A stretch of 48,526 nt of DNA, from positions 1-48,526 of the forward strand of contig JANQFF010000072.1 of NCBI GenBank assembly GCA_028277965.1, in the 5' to 3' direction. Positions within the stretch are counted from its first letter, which is position 1, and every line of letters begins with the position of its first letter. Origin of the DNA: Pseudomonadales bacterium (lineage in GTDB: Bacteria > Pseudomonadota > Gammaproteobacteria > Pseudomonadales > Azotimanducaceae). Below, piece by piece: positions 1 to 7,894 of this stretch. The notes under the pieces were generated by a model. It had not been told where the DNA came from, made no database searches, and worked only from the letters and a program-made list of their open reading frames with translations. Made by a program: the position numbers and the translations under genes.

Positions 1-47
1 CTCCTACAATGGTTTTTCCTCTGTAGGAGCGGCTTCAGCCGCGATTC
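1..47. repeat. REP-like palindrome, copy 1
   Basis: Bases 22-47 carry the core TGTAGGAGCGGCT-TC-AGCCGCGATTC. GCGGCT (29-34) can pair with AGCCGC (37-42). In addition CTCCTACA (1-8) pairs perfectly with TGTAGGAG (22-29). The same core recurs at about 7.4, 13.2, 25.8 and 34.0 kb. This copy lies on the 3' side of the minus-strand hydratase/dehydrogenase, 55 bases past its stop. The element may continue beyond the left edge. No T-run follows, so I do not call it a terminator. Confidence 0.75.
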
Positions 48-101
48 TTGTGTGACAACAGGTAGTTCCAGGAAGGATAGCGGCTGCATTCGAGCGGTAA
101 C

Positions 102-2201
102 CTACCCTTGCAGGTCCCCAAACGACTTGCCTTCCGCCACCAGCCGCTCCAGAAGGGGTGCGGGTTCCCACGCGTCGCCGCCATATTCCTCCTGGAACTT
201 CTTGATGTCCGCCAGGATATTGTCGAGGCCCTGCTGGTCCGCCCAGAACATGGGTCCGCCGGTGACTTCGGGGAAGCCGTAGCCGTTGATGTAGACAATG
301 TCGATGTCACAAGGGCGTATGGCAATGCCATCCTCAAGGATCCGCGCACCTTCGTTGATCAGCGGGTAGAGACAGCGCTTCAGGACCTCATCGTCCTCGA
401 TCGGCCGTCGTGTGATGCCGAGCTCAGCGGAAGTTTGCTCGACAATCTCCACTACCTCGGGATCAGCCTGGCCAGCCCGGCTGCCTTTAAGATAGATGTA
501 GTAGCCACGATTGGTTTTTTGGCCGAATCGTTCCATTTCACACAGTTTGTCAGCTACGCGCGCAGTGACCGGAACGTCTTCCGGTGCCATCCCGGAGAGC
601 TTACGTGCCCGCCAGCCGAGATCGAGGCCAACGAGGTCGTTCATCTGAAAGGGGCCCATCGGCATACCAAAACCCAGTATGGCGTTGTCGACCTGGTAAG
701 GGGTTGCGCCCTGAAGGATGATCTCGCCCGCCTGCGTCGTGTATCTCCCGAGCATACGGTTGCCGATGAAGCCGGGCGCGTTGCCGGACAGCACAGCGAT
801 TTTGTTCAGGCGTTTGCCAAGCATCATCGATGTGGCGATGGTTTCTTTGCTTGTCTTGCCTCCGCGGACCACTTCCAGCAGACGCATAACGTTGGCCGGG
901 CTGAAGAAGTGCAATCCAATGACCGCCTCGGGGCGGCTGGTGGCGTCCGCCATCCTGTCGACGTCGAGACCAGACGTGTTGCTGGCCAGAATCGCACCGG
1001 GCTTGGCAACAGCTTCGATCTTCTTGAACGTTTCAACCTTCACGTCGATGTTCTCGTAGACCGCCTCGATGATGACATCCGCTGTACCAAGGTCTTCATA
1101 TCTGGTTGTTCCGGTGAGGAGCCCCATCCGCTGATCGACTTCCTCTACGCTCATGCGTCCACGCTGGACCTGGATGTCGTAGTTGCGTTTGATGACACCG
1201 ATACCCCGATCGAGCGCTTCCTGGTCGAGTTCCAGCACCGTGACGGGAATACCCACGTTCAGAAAGGACATGGAGATGCCGCCACCCATGGTACCGCAGC
1301 CGATTACGGCTGCCTGTTCTATGTTCTGGACCGGAGTGTCTTTTGGAACGTCAGGGATTTTGGCTACTTCGCGCTCGGCGAAAAACATGTGGATCAGGGC
1401 TTCACGCTGGGGATGTTTGAGGCACTGGGCAAAATTTTCGGCTTCGACCTGCATGCCTGCATCGAAATCGTTGAGATTCACCGCAGCTTCCACGCACTGC
1501 ACGATCATTTCCGGGGCAAACCGCTTGCGCATGCGCCGGGCAGCCTGTTGCCGGGCTTTGTCGAAGACTTCCGGATCGCCGCCGTCCGGGACAGATTCAT
1601 CACGTATTCGACGAACGGGGCTGCCCTGGGCAATGATGTCGTTGGCAAACGCGATTCCTGCTTCGACAATGTCGCCGTCAGCCACCGCGTCCACAATGCC
1701 GAGTTCCCTGGCTGCAGGTCCCGGTATTCCGTCGCCGGTCAGCATGAAGTCGAGGGCTTTTTCCGCACCCACCAGCCTGGGAAGTCGCTGTGTCCCACCT
1801 GCGCCAGGCAGCAGTCCCAGCTTGACTTCCGGCAGCCCAACCTGGGCAGACGGTGCGATTACCCGGTAATGGCAGCAGAGAGCCACTTCGAGCCCTCCGC
1901 CAAAAGCAGTGCCGTTGATGGCTGCGATAATGGGTTTTGAACTTGCATCCATATCGTTCAGACAGTCGTGCAGGCTGGGCCCCTCAGACGCACCGCCGAA
2001 CTCGGAGATATCAGCCCCCGCGATGAATGCGCGGCCTGCACCTGTCATGACGATAGCTTCGACATTGTCGTCAGCGAGAGCGTTGCTGATACCCTCGGAC
2101 AATCCGGCACGGACACCGGAAGACAAAGGGTTTACAGGGGGGTTGTCGATCGTCAGGAGCGCGATGTTATTGCGCAATTCATAGTGCACGGTGCCTTTCA
2201 T
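102..2201 (-). CDS. Bifunctional enoyl-CoA hydratase / 3-hydroxyacyl-CoA dehydrogenase
   Basis: A 699-residue cytoplasmic fatty-acid beta-oxidation enzyme that would hydrate enoyl-CoA and then oxidise the 3-hydroxyacyl-CoA with NAD. The N-terminal crotonase domain (about 1-190) has the oxyanion segment AFIAGADISEF near 59-68, Glu105 in GGGLEVAL and Glu125 in GLPEVKLGL. The C-terminal dehydrogenase has the Rossmann motif VIGCGTMGGG near 299-308, catalytic His431 in HFFSPA, and two C-terminal helical domains. The ATG at 2201 is preferred over one six codons upstream because AGAGGA lies just before it and the family usually starts near MKG. The size and order match the FadJ / peroxisomal bifunctional type. 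No partner thiolase (fadA/fadI) is adjacent, so I give no symbol. It is divergent from the aldehyde dehydrogenase. Confidence 0.93.
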   Translation of the reverse strand: MKGTVHYELRNNIALLTIDNPPVNPLSSGVRAGLSEGISNALADDNVEAIVMTGAGRAFIAGADISEFGGASEGPSLHDCLNDMDASSKPIIAAINGTAFGGGLEVALCCHYRVIAPSAQVGLPEVKLGLLPGAGGTQRLPRLVGAEKALDFMLTGDGIPGPAARELGIVDAVADGDIVEAGIAFANDIIAQGSPVRRIRDESVPDGGDPEVFDKARQQAARRMRKRFAPEMIVQCVEAAVNLNDFDAGMQVEAENFAQCLKHPQREALIHMFFAEREVAKIPDVPKDTPVQNIEQAAVIGCGTMGGGISMSFLNVGIPVTVLELDQEALDRGIGVIKRNYDIQVQRGRMSVEEVDQRMGLLTGTTRYEDLGTADVIIEAVYENIDVKVETFKKIEAVAKPGAILASNTSGLDVDRMADATSRPEAVIGLHFFSPANVMRLLEVVRGGKTSKETIATSMMLGKRLNKIAVLSGNAPGFIGNRMLGRYTTQAGEIILQGATPYQVDNAILGFGMPMGPFQMNDLVGLDLGWRARKLSGMAPEDVPVTARVADKLCEMERFGQKTNRGYYIYLKGSRAGQADPEVVEIVEQTSAELGITRRPIEDDEVLKRCLYPLINEGARILEDGIAIRPCDIDIVYINGYGFPEVTGGPMFWADQQGLDNILADIKKFQEEYGGDAWEPAPLLERLVAEGKSFGDLQG

Positions 2202-2341
2202 GTGTCCTCTTAAGCTCACCCTTCAAGACGGGGTGGTAGAAATTGGGGGCGGTAGTGTGCCGTATCTTGGCGGTGATGAGTAGTCGGGGTAAGCTTCGCG
2301 GTCCGCTACAAAAACTCAAAATTCATCGAGAGGATTGCAAC

Positions 2342-3775
2342 GTGAGTAACAGAACCAAGTTTTATATCAACGGCGAATGGGTGGAGCCGTCCACCACCGA
2401 TACGCTGGATGTGATCAACCCGGCAACTGAACAGCCCATCGGCCAGGTAGCGATGGGGGGTGTCGAAGACGTTAACCGCGCCGTGGCTGCGGCCAAGGCA
2501 GCCTTCGAAAGCTTCTCACAGACCACGCGCGAAGAGCGCGTTGCTCTGCTCGAAGCGATCATTGCCAGGTACAGCGAGCGGCTGGGTGAAGTGGCAGCCA
2601 CCATCAGTGAAGAGATGGGTGCGCCGCTGGCGCTGGCCAATGCTGCGCAGGCGCCTGCGGGGCTCGGACACTTCATGACGACACTCGAGGTACTGAAAAC
2701 CTATGAATTCGAAGAAGACATTGGCTCGTCCCATGTCATCAAGGAACCGGCAGGTGTATGTGGCCTCATCACCCCGTGGAACTGGCCGATCAACCAGATC
2801 GCCTGCAAAGTTGCCCCTGCACTGGCAGCAGGCTGCACAATGGTTCTCAAACCATCTGAGGTGGCGCCATTCAACGCCATTCTCTTTGCTGAAGTCCTGG
2901 ATGCTGCCGGTGTACCCGCAGGTGTCTTCAACCTCATCAACGGTGACGGCGTGAATGTGGGTGCAGCGCTATCTTCGCACCCCGACGTCGACATGATGTC
3001 TTTCACGGGATCCACCAGAGCCGGTATCGAAGTTGCCAGGAATGCAGCCCCGACGGTGAAGCGCGTTGCTCAGGAACTGGGGGGCAAGTCCGCCAACATC
3101 ATTCTGGATGACGCAGATTTCGCCAAGTCCATCTCGCGGGATGTGTTCGGGATGTGCATGAATTCGGGACAGAGCTGTAACGCCCCGACCCGGATGCTAG
3201 TGCCCAATGCCCGTATGGACGAGGCTGCTGCGATTGCCAAGGCCGCGGCTGAACAGGTCAGTGTCGGTGATCCTCAGGCTGAAGGAACCACCATTGGCCC
3301 GGTCGTATCGGGCGTTCAGTTCGAGAAGATCCAGAATCTCATTCAGAAGGGTATCGACGAAGGTGCGAAACTCGAAACGGGTGGCACCGGGCGCCCGGAT
3401 GGGTTGAATGCTGGGTATTACGTCAAACCCACCGTTTTCTCTCATGTCACCAATGATATGACGATTGCCCAGGAAGAAATCTTCGGTCCCGTGCTCTCGC
3501 TCATCGGCTACGAGGATGACGAGGATGCGGTGCGGATTGCCAACGACACCCTGTATGGCCTGTCGGGTTATATCTCTTCGGGTGATCCGGAACGGGCGAA
3601 GAAGGTGGCGAGACTCATTCGCACCGGTAATGTTCACCTGAATGGGGCACCTGTCGATAACAATGCACCGTTTGGTGGGTACAAGCAGTCTGGTAACGGC
3701 CGGGAGTGGGGTACCCATGGTTTTGAGGAATTCCTCGAGATCAAAGCGATCATGGGCTACAACGCTGCCGGTTAG
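2342..3775 (+). CDS. NAD(P)-dependent aldehyde dehydrogenase
   Basis: A 477-residue member of the aldehyde dehydrogenase superfamily that oxidises an aldehyde to the acid; the substrate cannot be read from sequence. The catalytic set is complete: Asn147 in PWNWP, Lys170, the general base Glu245 in ELGGKS and the nucleophile Cys279 in NSGQSC. FTGST near 221-225 is the cofactor-site segment. I use the GTG at 2342, preceded by GAGAGGA, because the product then begins SNRTKFYINGEW as the family does. An upstream in-frame ATG at 2243 would add 33 residues with no family character. It is transcribed alone from the divergent gap with the hydratase gene and ends in a strong hairpin terminator. Confidence 0.93.
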   Translation: MSNRTKFYINGEWVEPSTTDTLDVINPATEQPIGQVAMGGVEDVNRAVAAAKAAFESFSQTTREERVALLEAIIARYSERLGEVAATISEEMGAPLALANAAQAPAGLGHFMTTLEVLKTYEFEEDIGSSHVIKEPAGVCGLITPWNWPINQIACKVAPALAAGCTMVLKPSEVAPFNAILFAEVLDAAGVPAGVFNLINGDGVNVGAALSSHPDVDMMSFTGSTRAGIEVARNAAPTVKRVAQELGGKSANIILDDADFAKSISRDVFGMCMNSGQSCNAPTRMLVPNARMDEAAAIAKAAAEQVSVGDPQAEGTTIGPVVSGVQFEKIQNLIQKGIDEGAKLETGGTGRPDGLNAGYYVKPTVFSHVTNDMTIAQEEIFGPVLSLIGYEDDEDAVRIANDTLYGLSGYISSGDPERAKKVARLIRTGNVHLNGAPVDNNAPFGGYKQSGNGREWGTHGFEEFLEIKAIMGYNAAG

Positions 3776-3790
3776 ACGCCGGTGTACACA

Positions 3791-3820
3791 AAAGAGGGCC
3801 GATAGGCCCTCTTTTTTGTT
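3791..3820 (+). terminator. Rho-independent terminator after the aldehyde dehydrogenase
   Basis: A perfect 10-base stem AAAGAGGGCC (3791-3800) / GGCCCTCTTT (3805-3814) with the tetraloop GATA, followed by TTTGTT. It lies 15 bases after the aldehyde dehydrogenase stop and ends just before the ribosome site of the CoA-transferase. The downstream genes therefore need their own promoter or read-through. Confidence 0.92.
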
Positions 3821-3830
3821 TGGGGAGATC

Positions 3831-4943
3831 ATGTTTCCACTTGAAGGTATCCGGGTTGTATCACTCGAGCAGGCAGTAGCGGCTCCCATGTGCACACGCC
3901 GCCTGGTCCTGGCGGGTGCTGAAGTCATCAAGGTCGAACGTCCGGAAGGCGACTTTGCCCGCCACTACGATACGGCCGTTGCGGGGCAAAGCGCGTATTT
4001 TGTCTGGCTGAACGCCGGTAAAAAATCGGTGGTGATGGACTTACGTCTGAGGGAGGACGTGGACCGCTTGCGCAAACTCATCTCGATGAGTGATGTGCTG
4101 GTGCAGAACCTGAAGCCCGGTGCCATGGCGAAGCTGGGCCTCGATCTCGAGACGCTGCACACCGACAACCCCCGGCTCGTATCTGTCTCGATATCGGGAT
4201 TCCATCCGGACACACCAGGTGCGGATCGTAAAGCCTACGACCTGTTGATGCAGGCTGAATCAGGATTGGCCAGCATTACCGGATCCAGCCAGGAACCTGG
4301 CAGGGTTGGTGTCTCGCTGGTCGATCTGGCAACGGGGATGTACGCCTATGAGGCGGTTCTCGAAGCCCTTCTGGCGCGAGCCCGGACCGGTCAGGGCGAA
4401 CCGCTTCATGTTGCGCTGTTCGATTCGGTCTCAGACTGGATGGCGGTCCCGCATCTGCTGCACGAATTCACAGGAGAGGCACCCGCCCGTGTTGGCCTGG
4501 CTCACCCGGGGATCTGCCCCTACGGCGTATTCAGTTCTGCTGACGGGGTGGAATTTGTACTGTCGATTCAAAACGAGAGGGAATGGCAGCGGCTCTGCGG
4601 GACTGGTGTGAAATTGCCTGACCTGGCTGCAGACCCGCGTTGTACCGATAACGAAACCCGCGTTCAGAACCGGCCTTTTGTCGACGGGGCAATCGCTGAG
4701 GTTTTTTTGTCCATGGCGTACACAGATATCGATCGCCAGCTGGCGGAAGCTGACCTTGCGTACGCGCCGGTGAATCCCGTAGCCGATCTTGGCCGGCATC
4801 CGGGGTTCAGGACGGCGCCGGTCGCGGTGAACGGTGAGAGCATTCAATTACCGGTGGTCCCGGGCAGACAGCGTCCGGGGAATCTGCGTGTACCCGATCT
4901 GGGGGAACACACGCAGGAGGTTCATCAACTTCTTGGAGAGTGA
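3831..4943 (+). CDS. Class III CoA-transferase (CaiB/BaiF family)
   Basis: A 370-residue family III acyl-CoA transferase, which moves CoA between carboxylic acids through an enzyme-bound aspartyl-CoA intermediate. The start LEGIRVVSLEQAVAAP and the segment VERPEGDFAR are typical. The expected catalytic Asp is Asp165 in SLVDLATGMYA. At 370 residues it is slightly shorter than the usual 390-410. The ATG at 3831 has GGGGAG upstream and sits directly after the terminator. The gene is followed one base later by the glutathione transferase, so the two are probably co-translated. Substrates are unknown; the neighbours suggest organic-acid or aromatic catabolism. Confidence 0.9.
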   Translation: MFPLEGIRVVSLEQAVAAPMCTRRLVLAGAEVIKVERPEGDFARHYDTAVAGQSAYFVWLNAGKKSVVMDLRLREDVDRLRKLISMSDVLVQNLKPGAMAKLGLDLETLHTDNPRLVSVSISGFHPDTPGADRKAYDLLMQAESGLASITGSSQEPGRVGVSLVDLATGMYAYEAVLEALLARARTGQGEPLHVALFDSVSDWMAVPHLLHEFTGEAPARVGLAHPGICPYGVFSSADGVEFVLSIQNEREWQRLCGTGVKLPDLAADPRCTDNETRVQNRPFVDGAIAEVFLSMAYTDIDRQLAEADLAYAPVNPVADLGRHPGFRTAPVAVNGESIQLPVVPGRQRPGNLRVPDLGEHTQEVHQLLGE

Positions 4944-4944
4944 C

Positions 4945-5547
4945 ATGCTGACGATCTACCACGTTCCCCGAACGCGTTCAGAGCGGCCGGTCTGGGTCTG
5001 CTACGAACTGGGTCTTGATGTGGAGGTGAAGCGCATCGATTTCTCAAAATCATATCGGGATTCCCCCGAGTGGCGGGGGATCAGCCCGGCTGGAAAGGTG
5101 CCGGCGCTCGAGGACGGAGATCTCACCCTTTTTGAATCAGGGACCATGGTCGAATACATCCTGGATCAATACGGTGATGGACGCCTGAGGCCCCGATCAG
5201 GGACGACTGAAAGGGCCCTGTACAATCAGTGGTGCTGGTTTGCTGAAGCCACACTCAGCCGGCCGCTCGGACTTTTCCGGATATTGAGAGCCGGTGAGGG
5301 GACTCTCGACGATCTGATCGAAGACGGTGAGGAGAAGTTTCACTCAGCGCTTGGCGCCGTCGAGAAAGCGCTCGAAGGAAGGAACTATCTGCTTGGAGAC
5401 GACTTTCTCGCGTGTGACATCATGATGGCGTACACGACCATTCTGGTAGAGCGACTTCTGGACGACCGCTACCCTAACCTGCGGTCGTATTCGGCCCGAT
5501 TGAAGGACCGCGAAGCCTATATCCGGTTGGCTGACCAGCGGGATTAA
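4945..5547 (+). CDS. Glutathione S-transferase family protein
   Basis: A 200-residue soluble protein with an N-terminal thioredoxin-fold domain (about 1-78) and an all-helical C-terminal domain. The cis-proline Pro53 in GKVPAL and the glutathione-contact pair Glu64-Ser65 in LFESGTMVEYIL are present. The N-terminal segment YHVPRTRSERP has Arg/Ser where some classes have the catalytic Ser or Tyr. The ATG at 4945 follows TTGGAGAG and starts one base after the CoA-transferase stop. Such enzymes next to CoA-transferases often act in xenobiotic or aromatic breakdown, for example thiol-dependent isomerisation, but the substrate here is not known. Confidence 0.9.
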   Translation: MLTIYHVPRTRSERPVWVCYELGLDVEVKRIDFSKSYRDSPEWRGISPAGKVPALEDGDLTLFESGTMVEYILDQYGDGRLRPRSGTTERALYNQWCWFAEATLSRPLGLFRILRAGEGTLDDLIEDGEEKFHSALGAVEKALEGRNYLLGDDFLACDIMMAYTTILVERLLDDRYPNLRSYSARLKDREAYIRLADQRD

Positions 5548-5590
5548 TGCGACACTTGCCGGTCCAATAAACATATAAGAGGGAGAGCAC

Positions 5591-5887
5591 ATGGCTGCTT
5601 ATTTCATCGCTCAATACGTCGTTAACGATCCCGACGGATACCGGGAATACCAGGCGGGTGCCGGTCCGACCATTCAGGCGCACGGTGCTGAGCTGGTTGC
5701 TTTCGACGTCGGCGCGGAAACAATAGAGGGTAATCCTCCCGGTCCCCAGACTGTTGTGCTCAAGTTCGAGTCAACGGAAGCTGCAAAAGCGTGGTACAAC
5801 TCTGAAGAGTACCAGGCTGTTGTTGGGAAACGCCTGGCGGCTACTGAAGGGTTCGCCGTCATTTCCCAGTCGATGAACGCTGGCTAA
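5591..5887 (+). CDS. DUF1330 family small protein
   Basis: A 98-residue protein of the DUF1330 ferredoxin-like (dimeric alpha/beta barrel) superfamily. Diagnostic parts are AYFIAQYVVNDPDGYREY at the start, the middle segment VVLKFESTEAAKAWYNSEEY and the ending GFAVISQS. The ribosome site AAGAGGGAGAG precedes the ATG. The function of DUF1330 is not established; related folds include small monooxygenases and stress-response proteins. It follows the glutathione transferase by 43 bases in the same direction and may belong to that transcript. Confidence 0.88.
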   Translation: MAAYFIAQYVVNDPDGYREYQAGAGPTIQAHGAELVAFDVGAETIEGNPPGPQTVVLKFESTEAAKAWYNSEEYQAVVGKRLAATEGFAVISQSMNAG

Positions 5888-5910
5888 ACCTCCCGCTCAG
5901 ATAAACAAAG

Positions 5911-7077
5911 ATGGCATCGCGGCGACAGTTCCTGGTTAGCGCAGGCGGGTCGGTATTGTTGCCGTGGTTGCCGTTTAATGCCCACGCGATGCAGGGGGAG
6001 GCAGTCAAACCGGACCTGCGCGTTCTGAACGACCGCCCGCTCAACGCCGAGACACCGGCCCATCTTCTGAATGACGCAACAACTCCTACGCGCTACCTGT
6101 TTGTCCGCAACAACGGTAACCCACCGGTAGATACCAATCCGGAAGAATGGCAATTGCGGATAGAAGGGGAGAGCTGCGTCAGGCCCACCACGTTTTCTAT
6201 TGATGAGCTCAAAGAACGTTTTGAGATTGTGAGTTACGACCTCCAGCTCGAGTGTGGGGGTAACGGTCGTTCGGAGTTTAGACCACGGGCAAGCGGCAAC
6301 CAGTGGACAACCGGCGCGATTGGGTGCCCCCGGTGGACCGGCGTCCGGGTGAAAGATGTACTCGATTATTGCGGTGTCAAAGAAGATGCGCAGTATGTCG
6401 GGTTCCTGGGAGCGGATACACATCTTTCTGGAGATCCTAACAAAGTTGTTATTTCGCGAGGTGTCCCGGTCGAAAAGGCAAGGGAAGTGGAGTCCCTCAT
6501 TGCTTTTGAGCTCAACGGAGAACCGATACCGTTGTTGCACGGAGCGCCTCTGCGGCTTGTCTGTGGCGGGTGGCCTGGTTCCGTGAGCGGCAAGTGGCTG
6601 ACCCACCTGTTGATCAGGGACCGGGTGCATGACGGACCCAAGATGGGTGGGAATTCCTATCGTGTACCGTGTGCGCCGGTCGCGCCGGGAACGGAAGTCC
6701 CGGATGATCAGATGTGCATCATCGAATCGATGCCGGTGAAATCCCTGATCACGTCCCCGCGGTCAGGCATGACGGTCAACGGGAGTCAGCTCGACGTCTC
6801 CGGCCAGGCCTGGGCAGGAGATCTGAAAGTAACAAGTGTTCATACGAGTGTGGACTTCGGTCAGACCTGGCAGGCAGCCGAGGTGGCTGCTCCGCGAAAC
6901 CGTCTTGCCTGGCAGCAGTGGCGGGCGAGGGTGCATTTCCCGAAGCCCGGTTACTATGAGATCTGGGCACGGGCGACTGACGAACTTGGACGTAGTCAGC
7001 CCATGCTTATTCCCGGGTGGAATCCGAAAGGATATCTGAACAACGCAGCCCACCGGACTGCTGTGCAGTCAGTATGA
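5911..7077 (+). CDS. SorA-like sulfite oxidase family molybdoenzyme
   Basis: A 388-residue periplasmic molybdenum enzyme of the sulfite oxidase family. The N-terminus MASRRQFLVSAGG is a twin-arginine signal with a probable cut after HAHA or NAHA near residue 26. The molybdenum ligand is expected to be Cys115 in LQLECGGNGRS, a hallmark of the family, and the GGWPGSVSGKWL segment lies in the cofactor domain. The C-terminal part (about 275-385) is the immunoglobulin-like dimerisation domain, with WAGDLKV and SVDFGQTW. There is no haem domain, so electrons would pass to the small cytochrome c gene that overlaps its stop. This gene order matches SorAB sulfite dehydrogenase. Substrates other than sulfite remain possible. 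Confidence 0.88.
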   Translation: MASRRQFLVSAGGSVLLPWLPFNAHAMQGEAVKPDLRVLNDRPLNAETPAHLLNDATTPTRYLFVRNNGNPPVDTNPEEWQLRIEGESCVRPTTFSIDELKERFEIVSYDLQLECGGNGRSEFRPRASGNQWTTGAIGCPRWTGVRVKDVLDYCGVKEDAQYVGFLGADTHLSGDPNKVVISRGVPVEKAREVESLIAFELNGEPIPLLHGAPLRLVCGGWPGSVSGKWLTHLLIRDRVHDGPKMGGNSYRVPCAPVAPGTEVPDDQMCIIESMPVKSLITSPRSGMTVNGSQLDVSGQAWAGDLKVTSVHTSVDFGQTWQAAEVAAPRNRLAWQQWRARVHFPKPGYYEIWARATDELGRSQPMLIPGWNPKGYLNNAAHRTAVQSV

Positions 7078-7403
7078 AAAGAAGGCTCTTCGTGTGTACT
7101 TTGTTTTGTCTGCCTGTGAGTGGATGGGGCCAGCTTGCAGAAGGTGAGGGGTCGATGCTCGTGACAGGGCACTGTTCAGCGTGCCACTCACTGCAGCTTG
7201 TCACCACGCAGCGCGGCGACCGAGACTTCTGGCTGAATACGATCCGCTGGATGCAGAGGACGCAGAAATTGTGGGAGATACCGCCTGACCAGGAAGAGAT
7301 CATCCTGAATTACCTCGAAACCCACTACAACGAAACTGAATGGGGGAGGCGACCGCCACTGGCTGCGAGTTTGATGCCATCAGAGAACGTCAATGCTAAC
7401 TGA
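7074..7403 (+). CDS. Small monohaem cytochrome c (SorB-like)
   Basis: A 109-residue secreted cytochrome c. A Sec signal peptide covers about residues 1-19 (MKRRLFVCTLFCLPVSGWG). The haem site is CSACH at 34-38, and Met60 in RWMQRTQKLW is a candidate axial ligand. The ATG at 7074 overlaps the upstream stop by four bases (ATGA), the usual sign of translational coupling, so I use it rather than upstream starts. It should take electrons from the neighbouring molybdoenzyme. A REP-like palindrome begins three bases after its stop. Confidence 0.87.
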   Translation: MKRRLFVCTLFCLPVSGWGQLAEGEGSMLVTGHCSACHSLQLVTTQRGDRDFWLNTIRWMQRTQKLWEIPPDQEEIILNYLETHYNETEWGRRPPLAASLMPSENVNAN

Positions 7404-7406
7404 CAG

Positions 7407-7455
7407 AATCGCGGCTAAAGAGATTAATCTCTGTAGGTGCCCTTTAGCCGCGATT
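7407..7455. repeat. REP-like palindrome, copy 2
   Basis: AATCGCGGCTAAAG (7407-7420) pairs perfectly over 14 bases with CTTTAGCCGCGATT (7442-7455). Inside it sits a second perfect palindrome, AGAGATTAATCTCT (7419-7432), followed by the variant TGTAGGTGCC. It starts three bases after the cytochrome c stop and lies 22 bases before the HIT gene start, so it separates two transcription units that run in the same direction. Confidence 0.82.
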
Positions 7456-7477
7456 TGAGTGCTTTGGGAGAGAAATA

Positions 7478-7894
7478 GTGGGTTACGACACCGACAACAT
7501 ATTCGCGAAGATCCTGCGTGGTGAGGCACCGGCTTTCAAAGTCTGTGAGAATGACTTTGCATTGGCATTCATGGACGTGATGCCTCAAGTGGATGGTCAC
7601 ACGCTGGTGATCCCCAAAGACGGCTGCGAAGATCTTCTGGATGCTGACCCGCAGATACTGGGAGAGACGATCCAGGTCGTACAGACGGTTGCCGGTGCAG
7701 TCAAAGAAGCATTCGAAGCGCCTGGTGTCATGATTGCTCAGCTGAATGGATCAGCTGCGGGCCAGACCGTGTTTCACCTGCATTTTCACATCATGCCAAG
7801 GTTTTCAGGTCTCGAATTTCGTATGCACGCCCGTGATATGGAAGATTTCGACAAGCTGGAGAAACACGCAGAACGTATACGAGCCTGTCTCTGA
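7478..7894 (+). CDS. HIT family nucleotide-binding hydrolase
   Basis: A 138-residue histidine-triad protein, probably a nucleoside phosphoramidase or dinucleotide hydrolase. The triad is His100, His102 and His104 in VFHLHFHIMPRF, preceded by the usual LNGSAAGQ segment. The N-terminal part IFAKILRGEAPAFKV is also typical. It starts at GTG 7478 behind GGGAGAG. Its stop overlaps the aceE start by one base (TGATG), so the two are translationally coupled. It is the first gene of a five-gene run bounded by REP-like elements. Confidence 0.92.
   Translation: MGYDTDNIFAKILRGEAPAFKVCENDFALAFMDVMPQVDGHTLVIPKDGCEDLLDADPQILGETIQVVQTVAGAVKEAFEAPGVMIAQLNGSAAGQTVFHLHFHIMPRFSGLEFRMHARDMEDFDKLEKHAERIRACL

Noticed and set aside
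108-1940. A 610-codon open frame on the plus strand opposite the hydratase/dehydrogenase
   Set aside because: It runs antisense to a gene with complete crotonase and dehydrogenase motifs, has no family character and arises from the codon bias of the real gene.
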